A stretch of DNA of 64,000 bases from Euryodendron excelsum (Eukaryota > Streptophyta > Magnoliopsida > Ericales > Pentaphylacaceae): assembly GCA_033060915.1 (NCBI GenBank), contig CM065385.1, positions 17,349,001 through 17,413,000 on the forward strand, written 5' to 3'. The notes under the pieces are model-generated. The model saw only the letters and a list, made by a program, of their open reading frames with translations. It was not told where the DNA came from and made no database searches. Positions within the stretch are counted from its first letter, which is position 1, and each line of letters begins with the position of its first letter. A program made the position numbers and the translations under genes. Positions 47,834 to 59,248 of this stretch are shown piece after piece.

Positions 47834-48700
47834 TTGCTGATGTACATGATAGTGCTAGATACTTCTATGGGATGCGTCCTGGGGCAACATGATGAAACGG
47901 GGAGAAAAAAGCAAGCCATTTACTACCTCAGTAAGAAATTTCTGCCATATGAAGCGAAGTATTCCGATCTCGAGAAAACCTGCTGCGCATTAGCCTGGTC
48001 AGCTCACAGGCTTCGACACTACATGCTCTATCATACAACCTTCCTCATCTCTCAAATGGATCCCCTCAAGTATATATTCGAGAAACCAACCCTGTCCAGC
48101 AGAATTGCTCCATGGCATATGATCCTGTCAGAATTCGACATTGTGTTCACTACCCGTAAAGCAGTCAAGGGGCAGGTGATAGCTGATTATCTGGCTGAGA
48201 ACCCCATTGATGATTATCAATCCATGGAGCCCCAATTTCCCGATGAAAATATACTATGCGTTGATGGTATGTCTAAAGAGCAAGAACCAGCCGGGTGGAA
48301 GATGTTTTTCAACGGCGCTGCTAATAAAAGGGGAGCTGGCATTGGGGCAGTAGTAGTGTCAAGAACCGGCAATCATTATCCTGTTGTAGTTAAGCTGCAA
48401 CTTGAACTCTGTACTAATAACATCGCCGAATATGAGGCTTGCATCCTGGGGTTAAGATTGGCATTAGAAATGAGGATTGATGAACTGGTTGTTCTTGGTG
48501 ATTCAGCAATCCAAGGACGTGTATCAAACTCGAGATGCCAAACTCTCCCCGTATCATCAACAGGTCAAGGACTTGTGTCAGCTATTCAAAAGCGTGGATT
48601 TTCGTCACGTGCCCCGAACAGAGAACAGCTTCACCGATGCCTTGGCTACATTAGCTGCAGCAATCAAGGTCGACAGTGGCGCTGAAATACCCCCTCTATA
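47834..48700 (+). pseudogene. RNase H of element B, frameshifted
   Basis: Starts with the end of the RT connection (VLGQHDETGRKKQAIYYLSK, then SDLEKTCCALAW) and continues into RNase H (GAGIGAVVVSRTGNHYP, NNIAEYEACILGLRLALEM). The first catalytic Asp is replaced: FFNGA where A reads YFDRA. Near 48504 a 14-bp deletion, relative to A and flanked by ATTCA repeats, shifts the frame; the correct frame resumes as QQSKDVYQTRDAKLSPYHQQ and runs to a TAG at about 48699. Confidence 0.85.
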
Positions 48701-50000
48701 GATCTTCACCAGGGATGTCCCCTCTTATTGTCTGTATACAACTATTGAACCTCACGAGAAACCGTGGTTTTATGACATCCAGAGGTATATTCAAGCCAGG
48801 ACGTTCCCCGATGCGGCAACACAACGCGATAGGAAGACCATTTGTCGTTTGGCGGGACACTATTTCATTGCTGGAAATGAGCTTTTCAGGAGATCATGGT
48901 TCGGACCTCTAAGATGTGTCAATGCCGCCGAAGCCAAAGTTATCATGGAGGAAGTGCACGAGGGAGTTTGTGGCCCCCACATGAATGGCCACACGCTCGC
49001 AAAGAAGATTCTCCGGACAGGATATTACTGGTCAACAATGGAGTCAGATTGCATTAGATACGTTCTTCGGTATCACAAATGTCAGATACATGGGGATAAG
49101 ATCAAAGCACCACCGTCTGAGCTCCATTCTATGTCTGCCCCATGGCCCTTTTCTATTTGGGGGATAGATATGATTGGCCCTATCACTCCTAAAGCTTCCA
49201 ACGGCCATCGCTTCATCCTGGTCGCCATTGATTATTTCACTAAATGGGTGGAAGCCGTCTCTTACGTCCATGTCACCAAGAAGGTCGTAGAAAGGTTCAT
49301 AAAAAATTACATCATCTACCGATATGGGATTCCCGAGTCACTCATTACTGATAATGCTTCCAATCTGAACAACGAATTTATATCAAAGCTATGCCAAACA
49401 TTTCGCATTACTCACCGGAATTCGGTCACTTACCGACCCCAGATGAATGGGGCAGTAGAAGCAGCCAACAAGAATATTAAGAGAATACTCCGAAAAATGA
49501 TTGACAATTACAAAGATTGGCATGAGAAACTTCCGTTTGCATTGATGGCTTACCGAACTACTATGAGGGTCTCCACCGGAAGTACCCCTTTTTAGCTAGT
49601 TTACGGCACCGAGGCAGTCATCCCCGTTGAGATTGAGATTCCTTCTTTACGAATCTTAACAGAAACCAAGTTAGATGAAGCAGAATGGATTAAAGACCGA
49701 TATGCCCAACTCTGTTTGCTGGATGAGAAGCGGTTAGATGCAGTTTATCACGCTCAATGTTACAGAAGGCGAATGGTCAGAGCATTTGACAAGAAGGTAC
49801 GACCTCGATCATTCCAGCAGGGAGATTTGGTGCTCAAGAAGGTGTTCCCCCATCAGGAGACAGCACAGGGAAAGTTTGCTCCAAACTACGAAGGGCCATT
49901 CGTGGTAAAGAAAGTCTTGTCTGGAGGAGCTCTCGTTTTGGAGGAAATGGATGGCCAAGAATTTCCTAGCCCATTGAATTCAGATGCTGTCAAACACTAA
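48701..50000 (+). pseudogene. Integrase of element B, nearly intact
   Basis: Zinc module with HYFIAGNE, HMNGH and YHKCQ: the first Cys of the usual CxxC has become Tyr (TAT at 49071). The catalytic triad is complete, with D at 49167 (WGIDMIGP), D at 49350 (TDNAS) and E at 49458 (GAVEAANK). D2 and E are separated by 35 residues, the canonical DD35E spacing. One in-frame TAG at about 49593 (TPF-stop-LVYG). The C-terminal module (QQGDLVLKKVF, APNYEGPF) ends at TAA 50000. AATAAA follows at 50046-50051. Confidence 0.9.
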
Positions 50001-51222
50001 TACATATGATTCCGAAAGCTAGGCCTTTGGTTTCTGTAAAGAAGCAATAAAACCTACTCTCCTCATTCTCCATTAATCAATAAGGTAGTGTTTTAAGGTT
50101 AAAGCTCTATGGACTAAACAATCTAATTCCAAGATGACGAGGGGCCCTTATTTCATTTTCTGCCCAATTAAAACGCATATATATATATAACCTTCGTCAG
50201 ACCTTTAGAGCCGGTTACTTTCTTTCAGGAGAATTCCCCTAATAAAGTGATCATGTTCAGTAAAGGCACTGAAAATAGTAAAAAAAAAAAAAAAAAAAAA
50301 GAAGCCTTGAAGTTCGCACAAATATTGGTATTAACGTCATTGGCAAAAAAAAAAAAAAAGAAAAAAAAAAGATGTACAATGAGATACCCAAGGAAAGATG
50401 GGAATACGCAGGAAAAGTGCCGTTGAACCAAAAACTATCAAAGATGATCACTAGTAGAGTGGTAGGCTTGAGCCTTTTCTTTTTTCGAAAGTAAATACCA
50501 ACACCATAACCCCTAAAAGTCCTCTCAGATTGGAGTTAAATTGATTAGTCCAAATGAGCTTACTAAATATGCCATGGGCTGGAGAATGATGCAAGTAGCG
50601 TTTAGGAGCTTCTCAACAGAAGCCCGAGACCAAGCTGAGGAAAGAGAGAGGAAGAAGAGAGAAAAGCTAAGCGCTTCTCGAGGATGCGGTGAAAACCCGA
50701 AAGGGCGCCATAGGTAAAAAGGTAGGGATGTGGCAAGATACAAAACTGTCGACTCTGGCAAAAACCTGCAAAGGCGCCTTGGTGCAAAAATGACAGAGCT
50801 GGGACTGGTGAAAACCCTCAGGGGCACTAGTAGCAAAAATAGCAAAAAAAAAAAAGGGGGTGGGAACAAGAGATTTAGATATAAGAAATAGCTTGAGCTA
50901 CTACATTCTCCAGAAGTTAAGGTATGAAAGCAACAGTGTAAAAGTCGAAAGGCGTCTTGAAAGGCATTCTCTGGTTTAGCTCAGTTAGGGTTAAAAGAAG
51001 CAGAGGCCCCTTTCACGAAACAGTCAGTGAGTCAAAGAATCAAACAAAGGGGAGTTATTTTTCATTAAACTGCAATTCTTGTTTAATTTTTCCTAAATTT
51101 GTTACTATACTAATCATGTAGAGAAATTATACCAAAAGCACGGGAGGTCATGAATTCATAAGATAAAAGAGGCATAACACTAAACAAAGTATGTTTTTCT
51201 ACAAATGCAGAAATCAGCAAAT
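50001..51222 (+). other. 3' non-coding region of element B
   Basis: Lies between convergent integrase and antisense ORF. It has AATAAA (50046), (AT)n (50179-50190), A-runs (50280-50300, 50345-50370) and three diverged subrepeats GGTGAAAACC...GGCGCC (about 50689-50840). It aligns with A 10565-11803 and C 13681-14954, and weakly with D 60900-61900. Confidence 0.6.
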
Positions 51223-52902
51223 CTAAGAGCGAGGGGCAAAAATATATCGCTCCCCGTCATCATCAGAGGAGGAATCAGCTATGCAGGGATCCACTGGCTC
51301 GCCGGTCACAAGAGGAGCACTCGAAGAAGTACCAGCAATAGAAGACCCAGGCCGGCCTCGCTCATAGTCCGCACATCTAGCCAAAAGCATGTCCCTCTCT
51401 CGAGTAAGGGACTCTACAGTCTCTCGCAAGGACGGGCCATCCATCACATCACCCTCCAGGGAAGGAGAACTGCCTAGAACGCCTCGTGGCCACCTGCGGG
51501 CCCTCGCAGCACCCAAAGGTGGGTCATCATGTGTCGATCTGGCTGCTGCTAACTGCCTCTCTAGTAAAACTACCTCAGCGTCTCTCATCCTCAATCGGTC
51601 ATGCAACATCTGTATCAGACGACGGTTTTCCCGTCTGTGGTGACGCCCCTGAACAATCATAGCAGTCAAGAAGTCGATATACCCTACGGGAGGTAAAGGA
51701 GTCTCAATGAGAAGATCCCCAAGTCTATTAGGACCCAGCACATAGCGTCGAAGCCAATAATGATAGGCCTCGGTTGCAAGAGGCATGTCGGAGAAGGGAC
51801 CATCATCATCAACGTGAGGAAGCAAAGATCTCCATATATCCATAACTTTCTCCACCAATGCTCTAGGAATCGACGCCTCAAAGACAAGAATAAACTCGGC
51901 TGCAAAAGCTAAAAAAGGGATATCCTGACTCCTACCAAGCTGTCGTAGAACCCGAATCCCGAAGAAAGGGGCAATGCCCCGTAGGCCTGCTAGGGGCACG
52001 AAAGCTCTCCCAGAAGGCCGAACTCTCAAGCAATACCTACCAACCAGCCCTGAATACCACCTGACTGTGCTTGACCTCATGCTCTGAAGATAGTCAGCCC
52101 AGGATGCAGCGGTCTGCAGAAATCTCCCCACATCTACCATGACACCCTGAGATCTCGCTAGGGAATGTACATGATCGAGCTGAGGATACCACGTGTGCTG
52201 AAACAAAGGTGTAACAAACAAATGACTAATCGCCCAAAGCTGGAAGAGAGTAGCGCATCCGCGGAAACGAGCGTCAAGGGTCTGCTGGAATCTCGTAAGA
52301 CTCACGAAGGTCTCCCCTACAAGCATAGGAGCATAGGAATGCCCCTTACGGATCAAGGCCAGCGGTGCACAGAGTCGACAGTCCACTAAATCATCTTCTC
52401 GAGGGAACACCAATAAGTTCAACAGAAGCAAGGCTAAGGCAACCATACGAGAAATAGCCCAATCCTGGGAAGTGTGCCACTCACCTGAATGAACTCGCAT
52501 ACCCGTAGGAAACTCAAAAAGGGAAAAGAGGAACTCTGCTGGGACATAGGGAAACTGGGGCAAAGAAGAAGACGAAAGAACTGTGTGTCTGAATCCGAGC
52601 TGGGACGAAACCACTGTAATACAACCATCCGGAAAAAGGGGTCCCACAATGTCAGCAGAAACATCTCGGAAACTAAAAAGGAACCCATACTCGTGAGGAG
52701 TAGGGGTAAGCTCACACTCTCCAAAGCGGAAAAGAGACAAGTCCGGCTGCCAGAAAGGGATCACTGCCTCCATGAGTCCGGGAATAAGCCGCACTGATAA
52801 AAACGAAGCCACCCGACCAAAGGACCGACGAAAGATATCCTGCTCGTCCAGAGGGTAACTAATGTGCCAGGCTCTCAGCCGACTCAAAACTCCATCTGCC
52901 AT
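51223..52902 (-). CDS. Antisense extra ORF of element B (DUF7745-like)
   Basis: Uninterrupted ORF of 559 codons on the strand opposite to pol, from ATG 52902 (MADGVLSRLRAWHISYPLDE). The frame is open to 53070, but the ATG at 52902 lies one base after a good acceptor (CTTTTCAG), so I prefer it. The N-terminal two thirds resemble the DUF7745 family found in extra ORFs of Tat/Ogre elements (IFRRSFGRVASFLSVRL, FWQPDLSLFRFGECELTPT). The C-terminal part has a predicted coiled coil (LRETVESLTRERDMLLARC) and an acidic DSSSDDD tail ending IFAPRS. Remnants lie in A and C. Function unknown. It is the only large B ORF besides the protease with no lesion. Confidence 0.78.
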   Translation of the reverse strand: MADGVLSRLRAWHISYPLDEQDIFRRSFGRVASFLSVRLIPGLMEAVIPFWQPDLSLFRFGECELTPTPHEYGFLFSFRDVSADIVGPLFPDGCITVVSSQLGFRHTVLSSSSLPQFPYVPAEFLFSLFEFPTGMRVHSGEWHTSQDWAISRMVALALLLLNLLVFPREDDLVDCRLCAPLALIRKGHSYAPMLVGETFVSLTRFQQTLDARFRGCATLFQLWAISHLFVTPLFQHTWYPQLDHVHSLARSQGVMVDVGRFLQTAASWADYLQSMRSSTVRWYSGLVGRYCLRVRPSGRAFVPLAGLRGIAPFFGIRVLRQLGRSQDIPFLAFAAEFILVFEASIPRALVEKVMDIWRSLLPHVDDDGPFSDMPLATEAYHYWLRRYVLGPNRLGDLLIETPLPPVGYIDFLTAMIVQGRHHRRENRRLIQMLHDRLRMRDAEVVLLERQLAAARSTHDDPPLGAARARRWPRGVLGSSPSLEGDVMDGPSLRETVESLTRERDMLLARCADYERGRPGSSIAGTSSSAPLVTGEPVDPCIADSSSDDDGERYIFAPRS

Positions 52903-52903
52903 C

Positions 52904-53781
52904 CTGAAAAGGTAAGCCAGGGTAAGTGATATTAATATGCCATCCATGCAGTTTAAATAACAGTAAAATAAAACAAACAAATAACGCAAACAAAACAAAT
53001 AAAGGATTTCAAATAACAAATCAAAAATAAAATTTCCATACTTCTTGATTTTTCCAACTCCAAATCGCATCTCAAGGGTTCTCTGCCTTTTCCCTTCAAA
53101 AAGATTTTATTTCTAAAACTTTAACCAACTCTTTCCATAATTTTTAAAAATTTTGGCAGAGTCCCGTTTAAGAATGGCCCCTACAATGCCCATGACATCA
53201 ACACAAAATGCAAAATGTGCACTTTCCAACAATCACATAACAATGGCACCCGTGGACACTTTTCAATTTTTAAAATTTTCAAAACACATGTTTTATTTTT
53301 CAAATAAATCAATGGTTTTCAAAAGGCTTCCAAAATTTTTCAAAATCACCTCAAATGTTTTCAAAAATATTCCAACATTTTTCCAAATTTCAAACTTCAA
53401 AAATTTCATCAATTTCTTGAATTTTCTAATTTTTTCTAATTTTCTAAATATTTTTCTATTTTTCAAAAAATAAAAAATTCACCGAGTTTTCAAAAAATCA
53501 CGAAACTTCATACGGTTGTTAAACACATTTTTCTAAGGCACATTGCACAAAAACAAAGCCAGAATACCCAATACCCATGCCTGTAGGAACAAATCCCCTA
53601 TTCCTGCAGAAAGCCCTCTTCGCATAATCATAAAAAATCATTCAAATTTAATCAAACAACCATCAAAATGCAAAAAAAACATCACCAAAGTGTTTAAAGC
53701 ATATCAAAACATCAATTTGCACTATTCACATGATTCAAACGAAGTTCTACACATCAAAATCAACAAAATTTGAAAACTCAC
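52904..53781 (-). other. Candidate 5' intron of the antisense gene in B
   Basis: On the - strand a consensus donor GTGAGT starts at 53781 and a pyrimidine-rich acceptor TTACCTTTTCAG ends at 52904, one base before the ATG. The 878-nt segment is A/T-rich with no supported ORF, as expected of a plant intron. Splicing is inferred. Confidence 0.45.
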
Positions 53782-53954
53782 TTTTTGGAAGTTCTCCGGC
53801 GACGTGGTCTCCTTCCGGCAATCTCCCGTGGTCTCCAAGAAGTGCCCCTTCAAAGTTCAAGTCAATTTCCACTTGAAAACTCTCGGATTCTCCAAATACT
53901 CTTCAAAGCCGCGGCTGTTCGAACCAGAAATTTTCTGGTTTTTAACCTTAAGCC

Positions 53955-54028
53955 CGGCGCCACTAGCAGAGGCGCCAGTGCTTTTTTGCCAAAGGCACCA
54001 CCACTACTAGTGGCACTAGTTATAAATT
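53955..54028. promoter_or_regulatory. Internal GGCGCC cluster with TATA-like box, before 3' LTR
   Basis: GGCGCC half-sites in inverted pairs (53956-54015) next to TATAAATT (54021-54028) copy the arrangement of the LTR core promoter, but lie in the internal region about 190 bp before the 3' LTR. Reading on -, the TTATAA box precedes the cluster and the proposed first exon of the antisense gene, so it may drive that gene. Direction is uncertain. Confidence 0.45.
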
Positions 54029-54201
54029 CTGGGTAGTTTTGCTCTTTTTCCCACCAAAACTCATTTTTGAAGGCCTTTTTGGCCCGTTATCCATTTTCGA
54101 CCCCTGTTGTCGAAAGATTTCCAGTGTCTGTCCTTCCGACTGCCTCGCGGTCAACATGGGACACTTACTCTTATCGTTTTCTGTCTTTGACAAGCAAAGA
54201 C

Positions 54202-54218
54202 AAAAAAAGAGGGGCAGC
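54202..54218 (+). promoter_or_regulatory. Polypurine tract of element B
   Basis: AAAAAAAGAGGGGCAGC directly precedes the 3' LTR, the expected place for the primer of plus-strand DNA synthesis. Confidence 0.8.
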
Positions 54219-57200
54219 TGTAAGCACCCCATTTTTGACCGCTCGGTAGTCTACACTCCGTCCAGACTTGTTTTCAAGTCATTGTGAGCATATTCCTATC
54301 GAATCCAATTCTCTACGTCCAAATTCCGTCTTTCCATCGCTTTGCGGGCCTGTCAAGCCTAAATAGAGGCAAAATGACCAAAACGCCCTTAGGGGCATTG
54401 TCCTTTCCCTTCCAATTCCAATCCCTCTCTCAAGACAGTTTATTCCTCGAGACAGTTCCAATCCAGGCACGTCTCTTCGGAGACGGTAAGACCCCTTTCC
54501 AATCCCTCTCTCGAGATAGTTTATTCCTCGAGACGGTTCCAATCCAGGCACGTCTCTTTGGAGACGATAAGTCCCCTTTCCAACCCCACTCTCGAGACAG
54601 TTTATTCCTCGAGACGGCTCCAATTCAGGCACGTCTCTTCGGAGACGATAAGTCCCCTTTCTAATCCCACTCTCGAGACAGTTTATTCCTCGAGACGACT
54701 TCAACCTAGGCACGTCTCTTTTGAGACGGTAAGACCCCTTTCCAATCCCACTCTCGAGACAGTTTATTCCTCGAGACGGTTCCACTCCAGGCACGTCTCT
54801 TTGGAGATGATAAGTCCCCTTTCCAACCCCTCTCTTGAGAAATTTTATTCCTCGAGACGGTCCGAGTAGCAAAACTACTCACAAAACCGTTAGAGTAGCG
54901 GAAATACTCACAAATAGGTCGATATAGGGAATTGGCAACAAACCCCTGTGTCACGACGACCGCCGTTAGAGTGGCGGAAACACTCAAAACCCAGGTCAAC
55001 ACCAGCGTTTGTTAACCCACTTTGGTGAAAAATGATCAAACTGTCCTTTGGACCTTTTCCAAGACTTTCCGGTCAAGATGACCATTTTGCCCCTAGGCAT
55101 CCGAATGCCCCGGGAACCACACCGGCTCTGGGTATCAAACCGGTAATGTCCCGAGAATATGTTTTATAGTGTTCTCAACCTTCCTTTACCTTTCCAAACC
55201 ATTCTGAGTCAGTTCCGGCCAACCCGATACAAAATGACCGTTTTACCCCTAGAGGGCTGGTCTCCTTCTTCGACCACACCGGCTCTGGGTATCAAACCGG
55301 CAATGTCCCGAGAATACTTTTTATAGTGTTCTCAACCTTCCTTTACCTTTCCGGACCCTTTCGAGTCAGCTCCGGCAAACCCGGTACAAAATGACCGTTT
55401 TGTCCCTGGTGGACCGGTTTCCTTTTCTGACCATGCCGGCTCTGGGAATCAAACCGGCAACCTCCGGGAACATTCAGAATAATGTTTCCAGATCCCAAGT
55501 CTTCTTCCGGGACAGTCCGAGTTCGCCCCGGCAGCTTCCCAGTCCGATTGACCGTTTTGCCCCTAAAGGCCCGGTCAACCTTTCCGACACATTTTGTCCT
55601 CACTTTTTAAGTCAAATACCTCCAGGACACTATTTTAAGTGTTCCTGCTCCTTTCCGGCCTTCCGGGTCATTCCCGGCTCCTCCAAATCATTCCCGGACT
55701 TTCCGGAGTCACTCCTAGTGAAGCTAGGTTAAAAGTTGCATGGTAGTCACTAGTACAGGCGCCCAAATCTAGTCAAAGATACGTTGCTTGCCAACTTATA
55801 AAGTTTCCTAAGTGGCTGGCACCACTAGGAGTGGCACCAAGCCAATTCTTGGCTTGGCACCACTACTAGTGGCGCCAAGAGCAATTTTGCCCTGGCGCCA
55901 CTGCAACAAGCGCCAGGTTTGTCCAACTTCTATAAATACAGAGCCTCATTTAACGTGAAAGGGGTCTGCAAACATAACCTAAAAATCCTATATTTCGATA
56001 TACAGAGCTCGAGCACCTCCTAAACCCTAGCCTCCCTAGGTTTTCCAAACCGTAGCCACCCTACACAAACCATAGCCCCCTATACACTTATACACTCTCC
56101 CATACACTCATACACTAGCCTTCAACCATCCCTTGAAGACTTGAAGAGCTGCCATCTAAAGCTTGAAGACAATCCTTGAAGGTTGAAGAAGAAGATCAAG
56201 ACAAAGACCGAAGATTGAAGACAAGCAAGACGCACAAAATAAAGAAGACATACGGTAGGTTTGCTATTTAAATTTCCGCACTTCCCCCCTCTCTCTTCTC
56301 TCTCCTAACCCATTTGGGTTTTCTCTATTTTAATCCCCATCTCTTTCCCCCCTTTCTTTGCATGCTTGAAACAAGGGGATTCCCGGTCCATGTGTAGGAT
56401 TGGACTATTGGAGAGTCACCGTGTCAGGGGCTTTCTTCTAGTCTAACCAAAGACCACGTGGGTCCGGCCACCTTGATTATGTGGTGAAGCCTTAACCTTG
56501 TATGTTCACGACCCCAAATTGCATTGTGCATATCATAATCTTACATCTTCCAAAATCCGTTTTCAAAGTTGTTTTTCAAAACGTTTTCAAATTTGCTTTC
56601 AAAATTGCATCAAAATCTCTTTTTCAAAAGCTTGTTTTCAAAATCACAATTCTAGAGTGATTCTAGCCTTTCCATGGCTAGGGTTGCTTTAGGAAAGTGT
56701 TACATTAAAAGTGACCCTTTTGGTCTATATTTTCAAATCTTATTGTTTTTCAAAACCGCTTTCCTAAAGTGATTCTAGCCCTCCTATGGTTAGAATTGCT
56801 TTAGGAAAGTGAGATGTTTTTACTCCTTCTAAAAACTCTCTTTTCAAAAAGTCTTTCTTCCTAAAAATCTCTTTTTCAACATACTTTCCTAAAACTCTCC
56901 TCTTCAAAATTGTTTTCAAAAACTCCCTTCCAAAATCTTTTTTTTAAAACTCTCTTTTTCAACTCCTCTCCAAAATCTTTTCCTCAAAATTCACTTTCTA
57001 AAAAAACACTCCCTAAATTCACCTTCCTAGAAACTCTTTTTCCAAAAATCTTCCTTCTAGAAACTCCCCTCTAAGATTTTTCCTCCCAAAACCTTCGTTT
57101 CTAAAAACGCACTTCCAAAAACTCTTTCCTTAGAGCCCACAATTAGGAAACCCTAAATTTTCTTCCCAAAAACATGATTTTCAAACTTTGCCCCAAACCT

Positions 57201-59243
57201 AGGTTTCCAAAACCTTTAGTTTTCACATCCAAACTATACATGTTTCCAAAACCTCTTTTCTACGTCAAAACTACGATTTTCTAAATCTAGCGTTTTTAGA
57301 ATCTCCTTTCCAAATCCTTACGAAATCCTATCTTCCCTTTAAGAAACCGAATCAAATCTCCCCGTTTAGGAAACTAGGTCCCGTCCTCTGTTTTTGGAAA
57401 CAAAATCAAATCTTTTCTTTTAGAAACCAAGTCCAATCCCTTCCTAGTCCAAACCTTTCCTAATTCAACTTCTTCCTAATTTCCTATCTTCTTAAACCAT
57501 AAGTTTCCTAAACCTAAACTTTAAATCTTTCTTTAAATTTCAAAATTCAAATCTTTACTAATTCAAATCGTTCCTAAACTTCCACTTTCCTAAACCTTAA
57601 GTTTCCAAAGCTTGAACATAAAAATCTTTCTTAAATTTTGAAATTCAACTTTCAAATCTTTCCTAATTCAACCCCCTCCTAATTCTATCCTCTTTTCAAG
57701 TCTTAACTTTTCAAACCTAAGTTTTTAAACCCAAACCTTTCCTAATCTCAAGATTTTCTAAAAAACTCTAAAATTTTCAAAATCTTAAAATTTTATAAAT
57801 GTCAAATCTTTTTAAAATTCTAAGCTTTCTAAATTCAAAACTTTCTTAAGTTAAGACTTTCTAAATCTAAAACTTCCTAAAATGAAACTTTCCAATTTTC
57901 AAAACTTTCCTTTTTCAAACCTTTTCAATTTTCAAAACTTTCCTAATTTGGGAACTTTCCTAATCTTAAAACCTTTCCTTTTTTGAAAACTTTCTAAACT
58001 CGAAACTTTCCAATTTCAAAACTTTCCTAAACCTAAAACTTTCTTAATTCAAAACTTTCTTAATTTGAAACTTTCCAAAAATGAAACTTTCCAAAAATAA
58101 CATTTTCCTAATTCGAAACTTTCCTAATCCAAATCTTTCCTAAATTCCAAGTTTCCAAATCTTCCAAATCCAACATTCCAATCCAATCTTCCTTAATCTC
58201 AAGTCTATCCTAGGTCTCCTATCTTTCCTAAGTCTAGGTTTCCTAAACCTTCGTCTTTTCAAAATAAGTCTAAATCTCTCTCTTTCAAGTTCGATCTTTT
58301 CAAATCAAAATTTCAAATTCTAATTTCCAATCCTCCATTCAAAGTTCAATCTCTCAATCTTCTACTTTCAATTTCTAATTCAATCTCCTTCTTCAAATCA
58401 ACTCTTCTATTTTCAATCGGACTCCGGTCCGAACTACGACTGACCTGATTCCCCCAAAGGGATACGTAGGCAACCTTCATAGGTGCGGTCACAATACTTT
58501 TCAAACTTTCAATTCCACCCTCATGGGTGCGGTTTTCAAAACCTTTTCAAATCTCAAATTCCTATCTATTTTCAAACTTCCAATTTTAAATTTCTATTTC
58601 TAAATTTTCATACTTTCCAATTTCAATTCTATCTCTTCAAATCTATTTTCAAATCAAATCAATCTCTTTCTAAATCTATTTTTCAATTCTCTTTCCTTGC
58701 ACTTGCATATCATGCATCATGTTAGTTTTCAAGCATTGTTTTTCAAAGTAGATAGGATTGAACCATTAGTTAGTTAAAGACTCTCATAGGTGAATCTAGG
58801 GTAGATTGACATGTAGGTACCGAAAGGGCGGGGCAGGGTGATAGCTTAGTGCGTCTTCCCTACACGTAACCAACCTCCGAACCTAGATCACTGATTTCAA
58901 AGACCAAACGGAGTTATTTTTCAAAAAAGGGCTAAATGTTTTCCAAAGGTTGCCAAACAACCCGTTTTCCTAAAAAACCCTCTCTTGAGGATGTTTTTCA
59001 AATTGTTTTCTAAAAACCCTAAGTGTAGTCTTCGTATTACTCTTAGTTTTTAGGTGATCTAACTCACCTTAATCAAGTTAGGTGGCGACTCCGAATCTTT
59101 TTCAAAAGCCCTTTATTCAAATCAATTTTCAATTCAAACCTAGTCGCACACATTCTTTTAGGAGGGTGAGTTCTAACGAGAGAGTACAACATTTTTCCCG
59201 CTTGTGTGAGTATTCCTCGAGTGCAAAAAATCTGGGCGCGACA
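54219..59243 (+). repeat. 3' LTR of element B (5,025 bp)
   Basis: Pairs with 38198-43175 and has the same order of parts: hairpin array (54425-54865), 157-bp repeats (about 55100-55420), GGCGCC cluster (55817-55918), TATAAATA (55931-55938), donor-like ACG/GTAGG (56255), G-poor tract (about 56540-58410) and conserved island (58416-58497). Differences from the 5' LTR are scattered; several are C/T or G/A. Confidence 0.95.
55817..55938 (+). promoter_or_regulatory. LTR B (3') core promoter: GGCGCC dyads and TATA box
   Basis: Same module as the 5' LTR; several half-sites have decayed from GGCGCC to GGCACC, as expected from C-to-T changes in CpG. Confidence 0.6.
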
Positions 59244-59248
59244 ACAAT
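59244..59248. repeat. Target-site duplication ACAAT (right) of element B
   Basis: Partner of 38193-38197; the sequence after it resumes D's gag in phase. Confidence 0.93.

Larger units (their letters stand above)
38198..59243 (+). mobile_element. Element B: complete 21.0-kb gag-less Ogre-like retrotransposon
   Basis: Bounded by two LTRs of 4,978 and 5,025 bp and by ACAAT target-site duplications. The order is LTR, PBS, leader with small ORF, protease and G-patch ORF, candidate intron, RT, RNase H, integrase, 3' non-coding region, antisense ORF, polypurine tract, LTR. There is no gag between the PBS and the protease ORF. The two LTRs are similar but clearly not identical, mostly by transitions and short indels, so the insertion is not very recent. 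It is the youngest layer of the nest, and its pol is the least broken of the three copies. Confidence 0.95.

Noticed and set aside
44579..50000. Integrated pararetrovirus (caulimovirid) as the source of RT and RNase H.
   Set aside because: Integrase with DD35E, LTRs, TSDs and a tRNA-Arg PBS are present, and no movement protein or viral coat protein is seen. Ty3/gypsy Tat/Ogre is the right assignment.
52165..52797. ORFs on the + strand over the antisense gene (for example 51205-51643, 52165-52389 and 52489-52797).
   Set aside because: Shadows of the 559-codon antisense ORF; no recognisable domain and no matching ORF in the other copies.
53770..54287. A gene between the antisense ORF and the 3' LTR on + (ORFs 53770-54036 and 54039-54287).
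   Set aside because: The second runs into the LTR and neither has a recognisable domain. The region is better explained as the 5' part of the antisense gene plus the polypurine tract.
54279..54872. Long repeat-protein ORFs (27-residue units such as RGINCLESGIGKGSYRLRRD) on the - strand, also at 38257-38755, 30467-31092 and 48-254.
   Set aside because: They arise because the 81-bp LTR repeat is a multiple of three and remains open in several frames. Codons show no protein-like conservation and the array lies upstream of the LTR TATA box.
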